A program made the position numbers and the translations under genes. The notes below the pieces were generated by a model. The model made no database searches. It saw nothing but the letters and a program-made list of their open reading frames with translations, and was not told the origin of the DNA. Below are positions 59,201-63,518 of a stretch of DNA of 64,000 bases, one piece after another (position 1 is the first letter of the stretch; each line of letters opens with the position of its first letter). This DNA is from Fasciolopsis buskii (lineage: Eukaryota; Platyhelminthes; Trematoda; Plagiorchiida; Fasciolidae): the NCBI GenBank assembly GCA_008360955.1, contig LUCM01006193.1, positions 195,528 through 259,527 of the forward strand, written 5' to 3'.

Positions 59201-62079
59201 CCCAGATACATATAGAAGGGACAAAAGTGATTCGGCACGATCGTCGCACGAATAAACGCCTAATCTGTGATAAAATCAAACGAAGATTTCGGTCAATTTG
59301 CGATGGTCACACAACTGGGCGAGGGGAGTCATCAGGCCAACAACCCATTTGAAACATTCACAACAACATTCATCGCAAGTAATCGGACGAAAAAGCACAC
59401 GTCACCGAGGTTGCGACAATAATGATTTTTGGGATCCTGCACATGCAGACACGAACACACACGGTAGTCAAAAAAGGGATGAAAATTGGCGGCCTCAGTT
59501 TGAAATTTCCCGAATCCTTCCAACATCTAACTTTTGTTGCTTATTTACTTATTGACTATTTTCGCCACATTTATTCCAAACAGTCCCACAAAGCACACGA
59601 GGAAGCAAAGTGAAGAGCACGTTTTCCGTTACTCTGTCTCATGCTAAATAAGAGAAGGAATGCTTTGTTACAGCTCTAAAAAGCACAATCTGTCGTGTTA
59701 TTTGTATGTGTTTGTGTGTGCGGATGCGTATGCATGAAACGGATAACGGGGTTCACATCCGTGATCGAGACCCGTAACGGATTCAAGAGATTTTCGTGGG
59801 TGATGAGTACGTCAGGAAAGCTTCAGTGTTTGTAGAGATTGCTTTTGGACATACAACGGGAAATCGTCATCCCCGAAAATCTCTCGATTCATTTAAGGAT
59901 CTGAATCACGGGAGTGAACAGTGTCCCGCCATTTGATAATTTCGGTCGCGACCAGGTTCATGCACATGCATACTGGCAAACACAAGGCGCAAGACAAATT
60001 TCGACTATTAGAACTGTAACCTACCATTCATTCTCTTATTTGTTGCAAGTTATATTAATGGTATTTATTGGCACGCAGACGAATAACTGAAAGTAAGTCT
60101 GTTCATCACATCGTGTTGCTTCACAATAGATATTCGTTTCGTTACCTTCACTGTTCCGAGTCTACGTGCACGCGAGCCTGGCATTACCAGCACTCACTGT
60201 TATATACATTAAAAAAAAATTACTTTTGGATGACAGGCACAACGTGCCAATGAACTGCATTCTAAAATTAAAGATTAAAACACTACACAAAGCGAATGTG
60301 AGAAACCGTAAACTTGGTTCGAAAACAAACGACTGCGATAAATATTGCACAACCTAGGTGCATCTTAATGGCCAATGAAGTATATCATCCATTAGGTCAT
60401 GGTTGGCTATCTGTCTTTGGGCTCATCGGTTTTCGCACAGCTTAGTCGTCTCGCACACATGACCGAACTATACAGCATTGCACTACATTAACGTCCGTCT
60501 AATAGCGCACATAATGCAAAACTGAGGTCTATCTTAGTTCTTTTCAAAAGGAATGTGAGAAAACTGGTTACCAATTATGAGCTAGAGATTGATGGCCATT
60601 GAGGTGCATCGGGGCTTGAGTGAGGTTTACCACAGCCGTTTGCTCTCAGATCAAACTAACAGTTTCTCATTTTAAGGTCATTTTCTGTCTGAAATCAATC
60701 TTCAACTGATATAAAGATGTCCTCGAAGCACATTCTGTAGTTTTGTGCACCACTGGATATTCGCTTGAGTACTTCCCGTTCGATCATCGGGAATGTGGCA
60801 ATTCCGGGAACACAAAAAAATCAACTGAAAAAAAACAAGAATATCAATCCCACACAGCACTCCCAAGAAATGGCGAGCTGAATATATACATATATATATA
60901 TATATATATATTTGTGATGTCAGGAGTGTGCATGGAAGCTCTTCGTGGAAGAGTCCACAGAAGAACCAAAACTGTGATTTGTTGATAATTGTTTATATAT
61001 ATATATATAACGATAAACGTATTAACTCAGTGTACGCCTTCTCAACTCTAAATATATATATATATATATATGTACAACAAGGAAAGTAGTGAAACGATGA
61101 AACGAGTGTGCGGAGTAAATCATCACTTACTTAGAGTAGATCTCATATACTCCAACTGACCCCAAATATCGTCATTCTCATCGACTGACAGGTATGTCGT
61201 ATCAACACCCATACTAAAGGTACCAGTTCGACCTGGATCGAGACGGAGAGAGTGAACGGAGTGGAGTGGGAAGTAGAACGGGATGAGGATAACCAAATAA
61301 TGAAAATGTAGATCTGAAAGAACTGCAGGATTGCAATGCAACTGGAGGACAACGATACAACGAAAATCCGATTACATAAGGCGGATTAAAGTTGAAGTTT
61401 CACACACACACAAACAAACACACACACACAAATGTGGTCATATCGAAACGGCTTTTGAACACTATTTCAGGTAATAATTCACCGCAATTTGTCCCAATGC
61501 GTACTGATGACTAGATGACACTCAATCGTTGCACATGTGGTACCGAACTGAAAACCGTCAAACCTTTGATTGTTTCAATCACTGACACTTCGGCGTACTA
61601 GAAACATACGACCCGTTCTGCTTAGACACACGTGAATTATTAGCATTGCGTACGGAGTGGATATGGCGATATAAATGATGGCGATCGAACCTCCTTGGTT
61701 GGTTGATTTGTAGCATGGAGAAGGTGGTTGACTGAATGGTTTGGTCTACGCTACAGTACAAGTTCCAAATCCTGGGGGGTAACGGGTCCAATTGTGACGT
61801 TACATGGCCTTGGATCCCGTAAAAATGATGTTAGTTGTGATGTTTGGGCCAAAAAGAGTAGACAACATTCTGAATCGTCAGCAATACACCCTCGTCTATT
61901 TGATTGATAAGCACTTGATTGTCGTCTATGAAATCATACTAACATTCATACTGTAGGAATAAAACAAAAATTGACGGTCAAATTACTTTTCTGATCGCCG
62001 AGCGAGCCACCGGAAAGCACTGCGTCTTCGGCTTTTGTCTGTACACGATGAATTTTCTTCGGAGATGATGGAGATGGCA
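10963..62079 (-). CDS. ANK: Ankyrin, 3' part: spectrin-binding, death and regulatory regions (16 joined exons)
   Basis: Ankyrins are membrane-skeleton adaptors: N-terminal repeats hold channels and adhesion proteins, and the ZU5-ZU5-UPA module holds beta-spectrin. Only the part after the repeats is in the window. Sixteen exons (62079-61987, 61232-61131, 53073-52994, 52645-52548, 50856-50671, 45128-44938, 42612-42087, 36780-36552, 35944-35742, 28598-28384, 27108-26899, 26699-26571, 26240-25947, 22846-22718, 14240-13878, 11981-10963) join in frame with AG/GT borders. The total is 4,067 nt and about 1,354 residues. Domain order by residue: linker 1-120, ZU5 about 120-235, second ZU5 about 270-420, UPA about 424-575, death domain about 642-735, regulatory tail to the end. 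Motifs such as LVDARGG, IGPEGGQL, RRRKFHKPI, SISGGTSP and RCLCLTDDPIEKTLE are diagnostic of ankyrin. Order, spacing and all 15 intron phases agree. The first exon is internal, and one or more small exons may be missing, chiefly between exons 14 and 15. Confidence 0.93.
12740..13015 (+). mobile_element. Penelope-type terminal-repeat relic
   Basis: This stretch, with GATGTCACATTGACTGGTGA and AAACTTTGCTAGCCAAACAC, matches the arms around the GIY-YIG relic at 31.8-33.0 kb. That match is why I assign it to the same element family. No coding part remains. Confidence 0.55.
13119..13175 (+). repeat. (ATC)n array
   Basis: About 19 uninterrupted ATC units are followed by a CT-rich run. On the minus strand this is (GAT)n, the same tail type seen at the LINE 3' ends here, so it may be an expanded insertion tail. 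Confidence 0.95.
13527..13674. repeat. Near-perfect 148-bp palindrome
   Basis: Two arms of about 72 bp starting GCTTTCGTGAGGTTCTG and ending in its reverse complement meet with a spacer of only a few bases. Each arm resembles the end of the Penelope-type terminal repeat (GTCGAGG... TGATGAAACGTTTGC...), so it looks like two repeat ends joined head to head. Confidence 0.9.
13878..14240 (-). CDS. ANK: Ankyrin exon 15 in window: regulatory region with internal repeat
   Basis: A long pyrimidine tract leads to CAACCTCCAG, and the donor is GACG|GTAATG. The exon is 363 nt, phase 1 on both sides. It reads CDAPSSETGECLVHPTHYHR, then a Thr/Ala/Glu-rich middle. It contains a repeated unit, GENEATWGRA near the start (about 14146-14178) and GELESTWGKA near the end (about 13929-13960). 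No domain is recognised. The repeat could be a short binding motif. Confidence 0.8.
16255..16345 (+). mobile_element. SINE fragment (family C)
   Basis: It contains AAGTTCAGGGATCATGGTTG and a CACTGCAGTGGGC stretch, matching the body of the SINE copies at 27.3 and 45.3 kb, here on the plus strand. Confidence 0.45.
17690..17790 (-). mobile_element. SINE fragment (family C)
   Basis: On the minus strand, GTCAGAATCCCGGCTCTG then GATCACTTTGATGGTAGACG match the family seen at 27.3, 42.9, 45.2 and 51.1 kb. Only the part around and after the B-box-like site is clear. Confidence 0.5.
20261..20301 (-). CDS. ANK: Candidate micro-exon between ankyrin exons 14 and 15
   Basis: A strong CAGTTTTTTACAG acceptor is followed by 39 nt and an A|GTAAGAG donor. 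Phase 1-1 would insert VLNPKKLTNKLD without shifting the frame. It lies in the 8.5 kb intron between exons 14 and 15. Borders are approximate to a couple of bases. There is no homology support. Confidence 0.28.
21400..21550 (-). mobile_element. LINE reverse transcriptase fragment
   Basis: CATCATTCGTCAAGCAGCTC and its flanks match the 24.30-24.40 kb part of the larger LINE relic, in the same orientation. This is the segment that encodes the conserved F-x-Y-L-G-S region after the catalytic core. Confidence 0.6.
22718..22846 (-). CDS. ANK: Ankyrin exon 14 in window: regulatory region
   Basis: The acceptor is CCCACTCTTTTCAG and the donor is CATG|GTTAGT. The exon is 129 nt, phase 1 on both sides. 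It reads ATPVEEELIVPATSVHNAPQ and ends LEAGFEDQESSH. It was inferred from splice sites and the phase chain between exons 13 and 15, and no homology was seen. The open frame, strong acceptor and acidic composition match its neighbours. Confidence 0.7.
23836..25090 (-). mobile_element. LINE reverse transcriptase relic
   Basis: Minus-strand blocks in order: YRWISFIPVFTKILASII (about 25060), RRPTIVIFLDLKGTVDSV (palm motif with F-L-D, about 24860), GCPFSSFLFNLLIEELMESA (about 24665), FIYLGSFLTKDSSTEVEVN (about 24385), ENVRRLEAFDHRCL (about 24175), then the family 3' tail ending near 23840. These match CR1/RTE-like trematode LINEs. The YxDD box between the third and fourth block is lost, and frame shifts and stops are frequent. 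Flanks are not precisely defined. Confidence 0.85.
25947..26240 (-). CDS. ANK: Ankyrin exon 13 in window: regulatory region
   Basis: The acceptor is CACCTACTCCAG and the donor is GAAG|GTTAGC. The exon is 294 nt, phase 1 on both sides. It reads VPGGSRSETSGVGTSLDV, then an acidic segment with DMDEIVPIHVERR and ITLKEERQFLLEDEPYQQIV. It has no family match beyond being low-complexity and acidic, as ankyrin C-terminal regulatory regions are. An alternative acceptor upstream (GTTAG at about 26271) would break the phase. Confidence 0.82.
26571..26699 (-). CDS. ANK: Ankyrin exon 12 in window: death domain, last helices
   Basis: The acceptor is CGTTATACAAG and the donor is CCG|GTAATC. The exon is 129 nt, phase 1 on both sides. 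It reads TRLAQALQEIGRDDVLRNCM, the final death-domain helices (L..aL..i.r.D....), followed by a charged helix with TSKEEREQALRTLAAAG. The intron before it is only 199 bp, the shortest in the gene, and holds an AT array. Confidence 0.9.
26836..26876 (+). repeat. AT-rich simple repeat in the 199-bp ankyrin intron
   Basis: Two AT runs separated by AAAT units fill a fifth of the short intron between exons 11 and 12. Confidence 0.9.
26899..27108 (-). CDS. ANK: Ankyrin exon 11 in window: death domain, helices 1-4
   Basis: The acceptor is TTCTCCGACTTCAG and the donor is CAG|GTAGGTG. The exon is 210 nt, phase 1 on both sides. It reads LDLRQVASYVGPDWPMLAMY, then LGLNDSDLEEISSRYTSDEE and AMLLFWQEQ. 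The pattern of a W followed by L..LgL...d...I and the late W is that of ankyrin death domains. The insert SDEECAY replaces the usual N-P-N-S turn. Confidence 0.92.
27330..27545 (-). mobile_element. tRNA-derived SINE copy (family C)
   Basis: On the minus strand, TCAGAAGTTCGAATCCCAGA gives a B-box-like site. The body carries CCTTTGGTGGCCCTATTCC and AAGTTTCACGGTC, shared with the copies at 45.2 and 51.1 kb. Confidence 0.65.
28384..28598 (-). CDS. ANK: Ankyrin exon 10 in window: end of UPA and Pro-rich linker
   Basis: The acceptor is TTTTGGTTTTGCAG and the donor is CGAG|GTGATT. The exon is 215 nt, phase 2 in and phase 1 out. It begins LPQKRITVLETQLPEE, matching the last UPA strand of other ankyrins (GLPQ...N..LP). 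It continues into a Pro/Val-rich linker with IPVVPIKPSPKQPEVRPS. The linker is unconserved, as expected before the death domain. Confidence 0.9.
30580..30858 (-). CDS. Unassigned open frame in ankyrin intron
   Basis: A 92-codon frame opens beside a CTGATCCCTGAAG acceptor-like site and ends at a natural stop. It reads NALGHVKNVKVDSTMVTC, then FGPCVSNATHVFIRTYADEI, with two N-glycosylation sequons (NAT, NIT), suggesting a secreted or luminal protein if real. Codon use looks coding-like. No family is recognised. It could be a terminal exon of a gene interleaved with ankyrin, or a decayed copy of such a gene. Confidence 0.35.
   Translation of the reverse strand: MAYEQNALGHVKNVKVDSTMVTCNHQLPPTIFGPCVSNATHVFIRTYADEIHSENITLAPTVDQESNYDALNSLYKFMRSSYAIGTLAKNEK
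31817..32971 (+). mobile_element. Penelope-like element relic with GIY-YIG endonuclease and inverted arms
   Basis: The centre (32190-32580) reads on plus NVVYKVKCMDCD, then a stop, FIG, TGRN, HEHKL, and FNLDNVEILD. This is the GIY-YIG endonuclease layout of Penelope-like retroelements (V-V-Y for GIY, F-I-G for YIG). Three stops interrupt a single frame, so it is inactive. Arms 31817-32163 and 32579-32971 are inverted copies of each other, differing by indels. Penelope elements often carry such terminal repeats. No reverse transcriptase part remains. Confidence 0.72.
34224..34499 (-). CDS. Unassigned open frame in ankyrin intron
   Basis: About 92 codons run to a natural stop. It reads GNYQVISYGASTPNSLLK, then SNFTSLFKTDGYELVMIPVN and ETDDLFFRDFLLIT. 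It has N-glycosylation sequons (NFT, NET) and a compact beta-rich pattern. It looks like a real extracellular domain fragment, but I do not recognise it with confidence. It lies on the same strand as ankyrin and between its exons 9 and 10. No ATG is needed if it is an internal exon. Confidence 0.35.
   Translation of the reverse strand: MSFYMTYSRSSTTAREGNYQVISYGASTPNSLLKTTEVLYGSFIPTKNQVVNSIVQSNFTSLFKTDGYELVMIPVNNETDDLFFRDFLLIT
34666..34691 (+). repeat. (CA)n array
   Basis: Thirteen CA units within the intron between ankyrin exons 9 and 10. Confidence 0.95.
35452..35620 (+). mobile_element. tRNA-derived SINE (family A)
   Basis: The head GTGGTGGCCAAACGGATAAG looks like a Pol III A box, and CGGGTTCGAATCCTCCC like a B box, spaced as in a tRNA gene. 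The body CGCTTGGCAACCCTCTGC and end CATTCATGAAGG are shared with the copy at 43262-43413. The tRNA-like part cannot be a functional tRNA, as the stems are poor and it is fused to the body. Confidence 0.82.
35742..35944 (-). CDS. ANK: Ankyrin exon 9 in window: UPA domain, C half
   Basis: The acceptor is CTTATTCACTTAAAG and the donor is GG|GTGAGT. The exon is 203 nt, phase 0 in and phase 2 out. It reads VLDDHPYWIETAGNLVPVAK, then HAFHENRLHMVVRVKD, and ends in KLAFMCHPRTMLQSL. It aligns with the second half of the UPA domain (GNL.P, F.ENRL and C-terminal SF/AF strand). Confidence 0.94.
36552..36780 (-). CDS. ANK: Ankyrin exon 8 in window: UPA domain, N half
   Basis: The acceptor is TCTCTTTTTTATAG and the donor is GAG|GTCAGC. 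The exon is 229 nt, phase 2 in and phase 0 out. It starts LWLVDCPNVAEVVELASRVY, followed by VPYVGRFIVYGRR and LRCLCLTDDPIEKTLEAQEG, all characteristic of the UPA (UNC5-PIDD-ankyrin) domain. The cysteine pair and the C-L-T-D-D core are kept. Confidence 0.95.
38330..38570 (-). mobile_element. LINE 3' untranslated tail
   Basis: GTTACACG followed by AGAGTGAATAT and a GGGACAGAAAGTGG stretch match the LINE 3' end at 8.59-8.76 kb in the same orientation. The coding part is not recognisable. Confidence 0.55.
39798..40079 (-). CDS. Unassigned open frame in ankyrin intron
   Basis: A 93-codon frame reads VSKIVNWERLIATLWIQNLS, then EDFKAILSHPRNCINLFGVV and ILFSIPGTWLNLI. It follows directly after the 40107-40439 frame on the same strand. 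A GTG|GTGAGT donor-like site lies at its start. The family is unknown. It may belong with the next two frames to one gene. Confidence 0.3.
   Translation of the reverse strand: MVSKIVNWERLIATLWIQNLSTEIREDFKAILSHPRNCINLFGVVFCRKYCRRHRTTILFSIPGTWLNLITNENKNYSSNDTHDTAVTLLLQI
40107..40475 (-). CDS. Unassigned open frame in ankyrin intron
   Basis: About 122 open codons end at TAG. It reads EEMGSVVQRIRLLKSACRDP, then KEVIIRVQLDRSS and LRIKTVTVSWTFANNKSITT. Hydrophobic and charged residues alternate as in folded protein, and codon use looks even. No family is recognised. It sits between frames 39798-40079 and 40639-41025, all on the minus strand. Confidence 0.35.
   Translation of the reverse strand, partial: LDRSCHKRSIRNVVWILCRSVYKIGEEMGSVVQRIRLLKSACRDPKEVIIRVQLDRSSIMIARLVEEKHQLAVSFPSQTWQSNANSGKLRIKTVTVSWTFANNKSITTVYTERLSKRMRPFF
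40639..41025 (-). CDS. Unassigned open frame in ankyrin intron, Cys-rich end
   Basis: The 128-codon frame has an ATG. It reads MFNVKILWGKGAEVIHLTVG, then WSSSCLKSSVESVLVFPNPL and HENQLWCLFDCRYNRLMGDQ, and ends CDICT. The six spaced cysteines and Trp residues suggest a disulfide-bonded extracellular domain. This is the most convincing of the unassigned frames. It could be an exon of an interleaved gene, a retrocopy or part of an unknown element. Confidence 0.38.
   Translation of the reverse strand: MAYMSTAQKMFNVKILWGKGAEVIHLTVGDYHLWSSSCLKSSVESVLVFPNPLTTWSTGVTFDSHCTSLTKIRIFAIAVIGITFRRTDFEPNLAVMFFSYPSGHENQLWCLFDCRYNRLMGDQCDICT
41430..41585 (+). repeat. Dispersed repeat, copy 1
   Basis: GCAATCGGGTAGTATATCAA, then GAATGAGAGAACTGGCA and TTTCATATTGTTTCCTTTTCC-like bases (interrupted) match the copy at 57945-58115 in the same orientation. 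No coding content. It may be part of an unknown SINE or LINE tail. Confidence 0.6.
41590..41616 (+). repeat. (TA)n array
   Basis: An AT dinucleotide run directly after dispersed repeat copy 1. Confidence 0.93.
42087..42612 (-). CDS. ANK: Ankyrin exon 7 in window: second ZU5 domain
   Basis: The acceptor is TCTCTGTCATTCAG and the donor is CG|GTACGT. At 526 nt this is the longest conserved exon. It reads DLPQYFALITRVRQE, then IGPEGGQLTSGVVPSVKVQF, then the hallmark VTIEPRRRKFHKPI, SLRLLCSISGGTSP and SFTTTVSAR. It holds the complete second ZU5 domain without an intron and packs against UPA in known ankyrin structures. It is the clearest proof of gene identity in the window. Confidence 0.96.
42940..43100 (-). 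mobile_element. tRNA-derived SINE fragment (family C)
   Basis: On the minus strand, CAGCGGTTCAAATCCCAAAT gives a B-box-like site followed by GCCGGTCGCTGTGATGGTAG and a TGGTTATCGTCCCACTGGG stretch, as in the other copies of this family. Confidence 0.65.
43262..43413 (-). mobile_element. tRNA-derived SINE (family A)
   Basis: On the minus strand, GGCGGTGGCCAAGCGGACGA is the A-box region and CTCGGGTTCGAATCCTTCC the B box, followed by CACTTGGCAGCTTTCTGTTG and a CTTCATGAAAAATG end. It is closely related to the plus-strand copy at 35.45 kb and better preserved. Confidence 0.83.
44938..45128 (-). CDS. ANK: Ankyrin exon 6 in window: first ZU5 domain, C half
   Basis: The acceptor is CTGTTCACAAG and the donor is TTCG|GTACGTG. 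The exon is 191 nt, phase 2 in and phase 1 out. It reads LLELGPVGTRFNSPVVLEIP, then REIIVLRSDNGESWKEHPLD, both close matches to conserved ankyrin ZU5 blocks. It ends in a short acidic linker toward the second ZU5 domain. Confidence 0.94.
45245..45490 (-). mobile_element. tRNA-derived SINE (family C), near full length
   Basis: The minus strand begins GTGTTCAATTGGATTAAGTG, has a weak B box (CACAAGTCCGAATTCC), and a body with CTATTGAGGCCCCATATGG, GTTTCAGGGTCACGGTTGC and GGGCCCCAGTGGCTATTGCC. It ends with TATTGCACTCTGTGCATG. It is the best copy of this family in the window. Confidence 0.75.
47191..47244 (+). repeat. (AT)27 array
   Basis: A perfect 54-bp AT dinucleotide run, the longest in the window. 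Confidence 0.97.
47480..47700 (+). mobile_element. tRNA-derived SINE (family B)
   Basis: GAGGTCAAATGGAGCAAGCG is the A-box side and GGAGGTTCGAACCTCAAGT the B box. The body holds GGAATGTCCGCTCCACTGGA and AAAGGACGTCCGACTCATC. It is one well-kept copy with no clear second copy in the window. Confidence 0.7.
48865..49935 (+). mobile_element. LINE reverse transcriptase relic with YGDD box and 3' tail
   Basis: Plus-strand blocks: YLFNFVVKMIRKAALTSFEN, then FEYGDDVVFLSEDSNKLQIS, the catalytic Y-x-D-D region of non-LTR reverse transcriptases, and LDHLNECV (49060-49230). After a decayed part come NRLRWLGYVLLIPTERLPRC and GNGWKMV-like residues (49510-49630). The 3' tail GCAGATGGTGCTGTGAGGTA lies at about 49852. 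Stops and frame shifts are present. It is antisense to the ankyrin transcript. Confidence 0.87.
50671..50856 (-). CDS. ANK: Ankyrin exon 5 in window: first ZU5 domain, N half
   Basis: The acceptor is TCCGTTGGATTAG and the donor is CG|GTAAGG. The exon is 186 nt, phase 2 in and out. It reads FLVSFLVDARGG, then a beta-sandwich stretch with LRFLIPPNVISGPVRIVCR and PPMNDGDGFAC. This is the start of the first ZU5 domain, which binds beta-spectrin repeats. The Asp-Ala-Arg triplet (50826-50834) corresponds to the DAR residues whose mutation is reported to abolish spectrin binding in vertebrate ankyrin-B, so spectrin binding is probably kept. Confidence 0.93.
51060..51310 (-). mobile_element. tRNA-derived SINE (family C)
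   Basis: The minus strand starts near GTGGATTAAGCGTCTGTCAA, has GGAGTTCAAATTCACAGATC at the B-box position, and a body with GGTAGACGTCAGTTTGCTGG and GGCATGCCTCCTCTACTGC. Confidence 0.72.
51720..51860 (+). mobile_element. LINE 3' tail
   Basis: TTTGAGTAGATGGTGCCAGG, then AACAACCAAAGCCAGAGCAC and ATGATTGTAAAAACTGAACT match the 3' tails at 10.4, 49.85, 54.95 and 63.07 kb, all on plus. No coding part is seen. Confidence 0.72.
52548..52645 (-). CDS. ANK: Ankyrin exon 4 in window: lead-in to first ZU5
   Basis: The acceptor is CCCTGTCGGTTCAG and the donor is GG|GTAAAG. The exon is 98 nt, phase 0 in and phase 2 out. It reads EETRMYGEAAHVGGDWELES and ends NVTIVRKPVTAG. This aligns in place and style with the stretch just before the conserved GFLVSF start of ZU5 in known ankyrins, and the split Gly codon is completed by exon 5. 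No long open frame marks this exon. It was found by searching for a phase 0-to-2 exon between exons 3 and 5. Confidence 0.8.
52994..53073 (-). CDS. ANK: Ankyrin exon 3 in window: linker before ZU5
   Basis: A strong pyrimidine tract and TTTTTTCTTACAG acceptor lead an 80-nt exon ending CCGAGA|GTAAGTG. It enters in phase 1 and leaves in phase 0. It reads DENASEIASPQVTSVV, then ETAVHTPIPR. There is no strong homology here. Support comes from the two good splice sites and the exact phase match to exons 2 and 4. Confidence 0.75.
54299..54317 (+). repeat. (GT)n array
   Basis: A short GT dinucleotide run in the intron between exons 2 and 3. Confidence 0.9.
54920..55010 (+). mobile_element. LINE 3' tail fragment
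   Basis: CGGTGCCGTAAGATACCAAC, then CCAGAGCACGCCAGGGC and GATTGTAAAAGCTGAAC belong to the same tail family. This copy is more diverged. Confidence 0.6.
55400..55887. repeat. Inverted pair of tRNA-derived SINEs
   Basis: Left arm 55400-55597 (minus) and right arm 55690-55887 (plus) are inverted copies of about 198 bp around a spacer of about 92 bp. The right copy has TAGCGAGATAGCTAAGGCG as A-box side and CTCGGGTTCAGGCACC as B-box side. The left copy has the matching GTAGCGTGATGGCTAAGGCG. Shared tail: GATAGATGACTTCYCTGCA and GTAGTCTAAGTACGAC. The two SINEs differ at many bases, so they are separate insertions or an old inverted duplication. Confidence 0.85.
57945..58115 (+). repeat. Dispersed repeat, copy 2
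   Basis: GGGCAATCGGATAGCATGAA followed by GAATGAAAAAACTGGCACAA and a pyrimidine-rich end match the 41.43 kb copy. Confidence 0.6.
60882..61071 (+). repeat. Cluster of three (AT)n arrays
   Basis: AT runs at 60882-60911, 60993-61008 and 61052-61071 lie within 250 bp of ankyrin exon 2, on the donor side. Confidence 0.93.
61131..61232 (-). CDS. ANK: Ankyrin exon 2 in window: acidic linker
   Basis: The acceptor is CGATCCAG and the donor is A|GTAAGTG, a near-consensus donor. The exon is 102 nt with phase 1 on both sides. It reads RTGTFSMGVDTTYLSVDEN, then DDIWGQLEYMRSTL. Joined to exon 1 it makes a Ser codon at the junction. It corresponds to the acidic linker between the repeats and the first ZU5 domain. 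AT arrays lie just downstream in the intron (60882-61071). Confidence 0.78.
61987..62079 (-). CDS. ANK: Ankyrin exon 1 in window: post-repeat linker
   Basis: The acceptor is TTCTTGTTTCAG and the donor is A|GTAATT. The exon is 93 nt, phase 1 in and phase 1 out. It reads a Ser/Pro/Lys-rich stretch beginning PSPSSPKKIHRVQTKAED and ending GGSLGDQK. Vertebrate ankyrins have a short SLGARS-like stretch at about this place before ZU5, so the position fits. The frame was chosen because only it joins the next exon in frame without a stop. This is a low-conservation region, so the exon rests on splice sites and phase rather than on strong homology. Confidence 0.68.
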
Positions 62080-62361
62080 CTGAAACAAGAAAAGAGTGAA
62101 CACACAGAAATGGGAGAGGTAGGAATTGATCTATGGCTGTCTGAACAGTCCTCTTCTATCCTACTTGCCAATTTGTCGGCTAAATAAGTGAGTTTCGAGA
62201 ATTGTGATTGAAGCAAGAAAAACACGACCTAATTACGATTACGATACGGCGAAAAAGAGCGACCAAGATTCCTCCAGGGATGGGAGTGTGCACTTAAGTT
62301 GGGTCCGAAGAAAGATGTTTATGAGATTGATATTGACTAAATGAGTTAATAAAGCATCTAC

Positions 62362-62406
62362 CAGCCCCATCGGATGCTTTGGTGATACGCGGAAAATTCC
62401 TGTAGC
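62362..62406 (-). CDS. ANK: Candidate extra ankyrin exon just upstream of exon 1
   Basis: A TTTTTTGGTTCCCACCCATCCAG acceptor-like tract (split here by its AG) and a G|GTAGATG donor enclose 45 nt in phase 1-1. It reads YRNFPRITKASDGA and would join exon 1 as Val-Pro-Ser-Pro. Splice sites and phase fit, but the segment is short and unconserved, and a second AG six bases on would change the frame. Confidence 0.33.
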
Positions 62407-62729
62407 CTGGATGGGTGGGAACCAAAAAACGGCATGTTCAAATATCATTCAGAATGTAAGAGTCGTGGTCGCCAGTACCCTCATCACCGTGCAGTGGGCC
62501 CTCCGAAGACATTGATTAATGAAGCATATCATGGAGAAATCACATCGTCAGACCAAAAAAGCCATGTGAGTGACCAAATGAACAGAGTTATATAAATAAG
62601 TAAATAAATAGGTGTGCTTAAATTTCGAGCGTTTGAACAGCAAAAGTAGAATTTGATGGGAGAATTGTATCGGTAACTTGGAGGACAGCCGGTTAGGGGA
62701 CCCTAGAGTATGGAATAAAAACAGAGTAA

Positions 62730-63160
62730 AGCCTATGAACATGTTTTGGGCGTGTCCAGATGACGACCATGTCGTTGTACGCTATTGCCCGAAGCAAGCA
62801 AGTGTGACTAAGATTAATCGAGGTGGCGAGTGAATGACACGGCAAGGGTATGAAAACGTTAACCACTGGACTGCCTTGGGTACACCTAATCGGGCTACTG
62901 ATTTGGGATAATCGAGACGCCCATCTCCCCGTGCAAAGGAAGCAAAGTGATATGGCTAGATGTTGTGGCAGTGACGTTCTTGCTTTCGAGATATTTCCTC
63001 TTCGATATAGTTCATCCAATTATTTCCTCGTAGTTAATCTTTCGCTATATCCAATTTGTTTACGTTTTGAACAGACGACCGTGTGAAGTAGTAACCGAAA
63101 CCAGAAAACTTTGGTGCAGAGCTAATGGTGGTAAAAACTCAAGTGGACTGAATAATTTAG
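62730..63160 (+). mobile_element. LINE 3' end, plus strand
   Basis: Decayed coding such as MTRQGYENVNHWTALG corresponds to the SMTWQKGMKTLTNGLA-like C-terminus seen at 10.2 and 49.6 kb. The 3' tail GACCGTGTGAAGTAGTAACC lies at about 63077 and TGGTGGTAAAAACTCAAGTG at about 63127. Confidence 0.72.
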
Positions 63161-63485
63161 CACGATCAAATGTGAAACAATGGGTCCAGTGGGGATTGGG
63201 CATTGGTGCATTGTTTATGGCATCTGTGTCTGTGTGTGTAAACTGAGCAGACGTAAAATGTGCTACAGGAAAAAAACTGAGTGATCCAACAGACCGACAC
63301 ATAAACAGATAAGGACGAATCAACCGAATGAGCAGTGACTGTACCTCAGAGATAAACCATGACCTATTTATGAGTGTTTTTACATTTATCTCGAAGGTGG
63401 ATTGCATCAAGTCAAGAAAAGATGAAAACTCGGCTAGCTTATTATAATAGAACAACAAACCGGGCAACCGATTCCCAACTTTATA

Positions 63486-63487
<2 letters not shown>

Positions 63488-63516
<29 letters not shown>
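63488..63516 (+). repeat. (TA)n array
   Basis: An AT dinucleotide run in the upstream intron sequence. Confidence 0.95.

Positions 63517-63518
<2 letters not shown>

Larger units (their letters stand above)
53074..61130 (-). other. Ankyrin intron between exons 2 and 3 (8.1 kb)
   Basis: This is the second largest intron in the window. It contains AT arrays near exon 2, a dispersed repeat (57945-58115), an inverted SINE pair (55400-55887), a LINE 3' tail (54920-55010) and a GT array (54299-54317). The stretch 55.9-57.9 kb and most of 58.2-60.8 kb show nothing I recognise. Confidence 0.7.
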
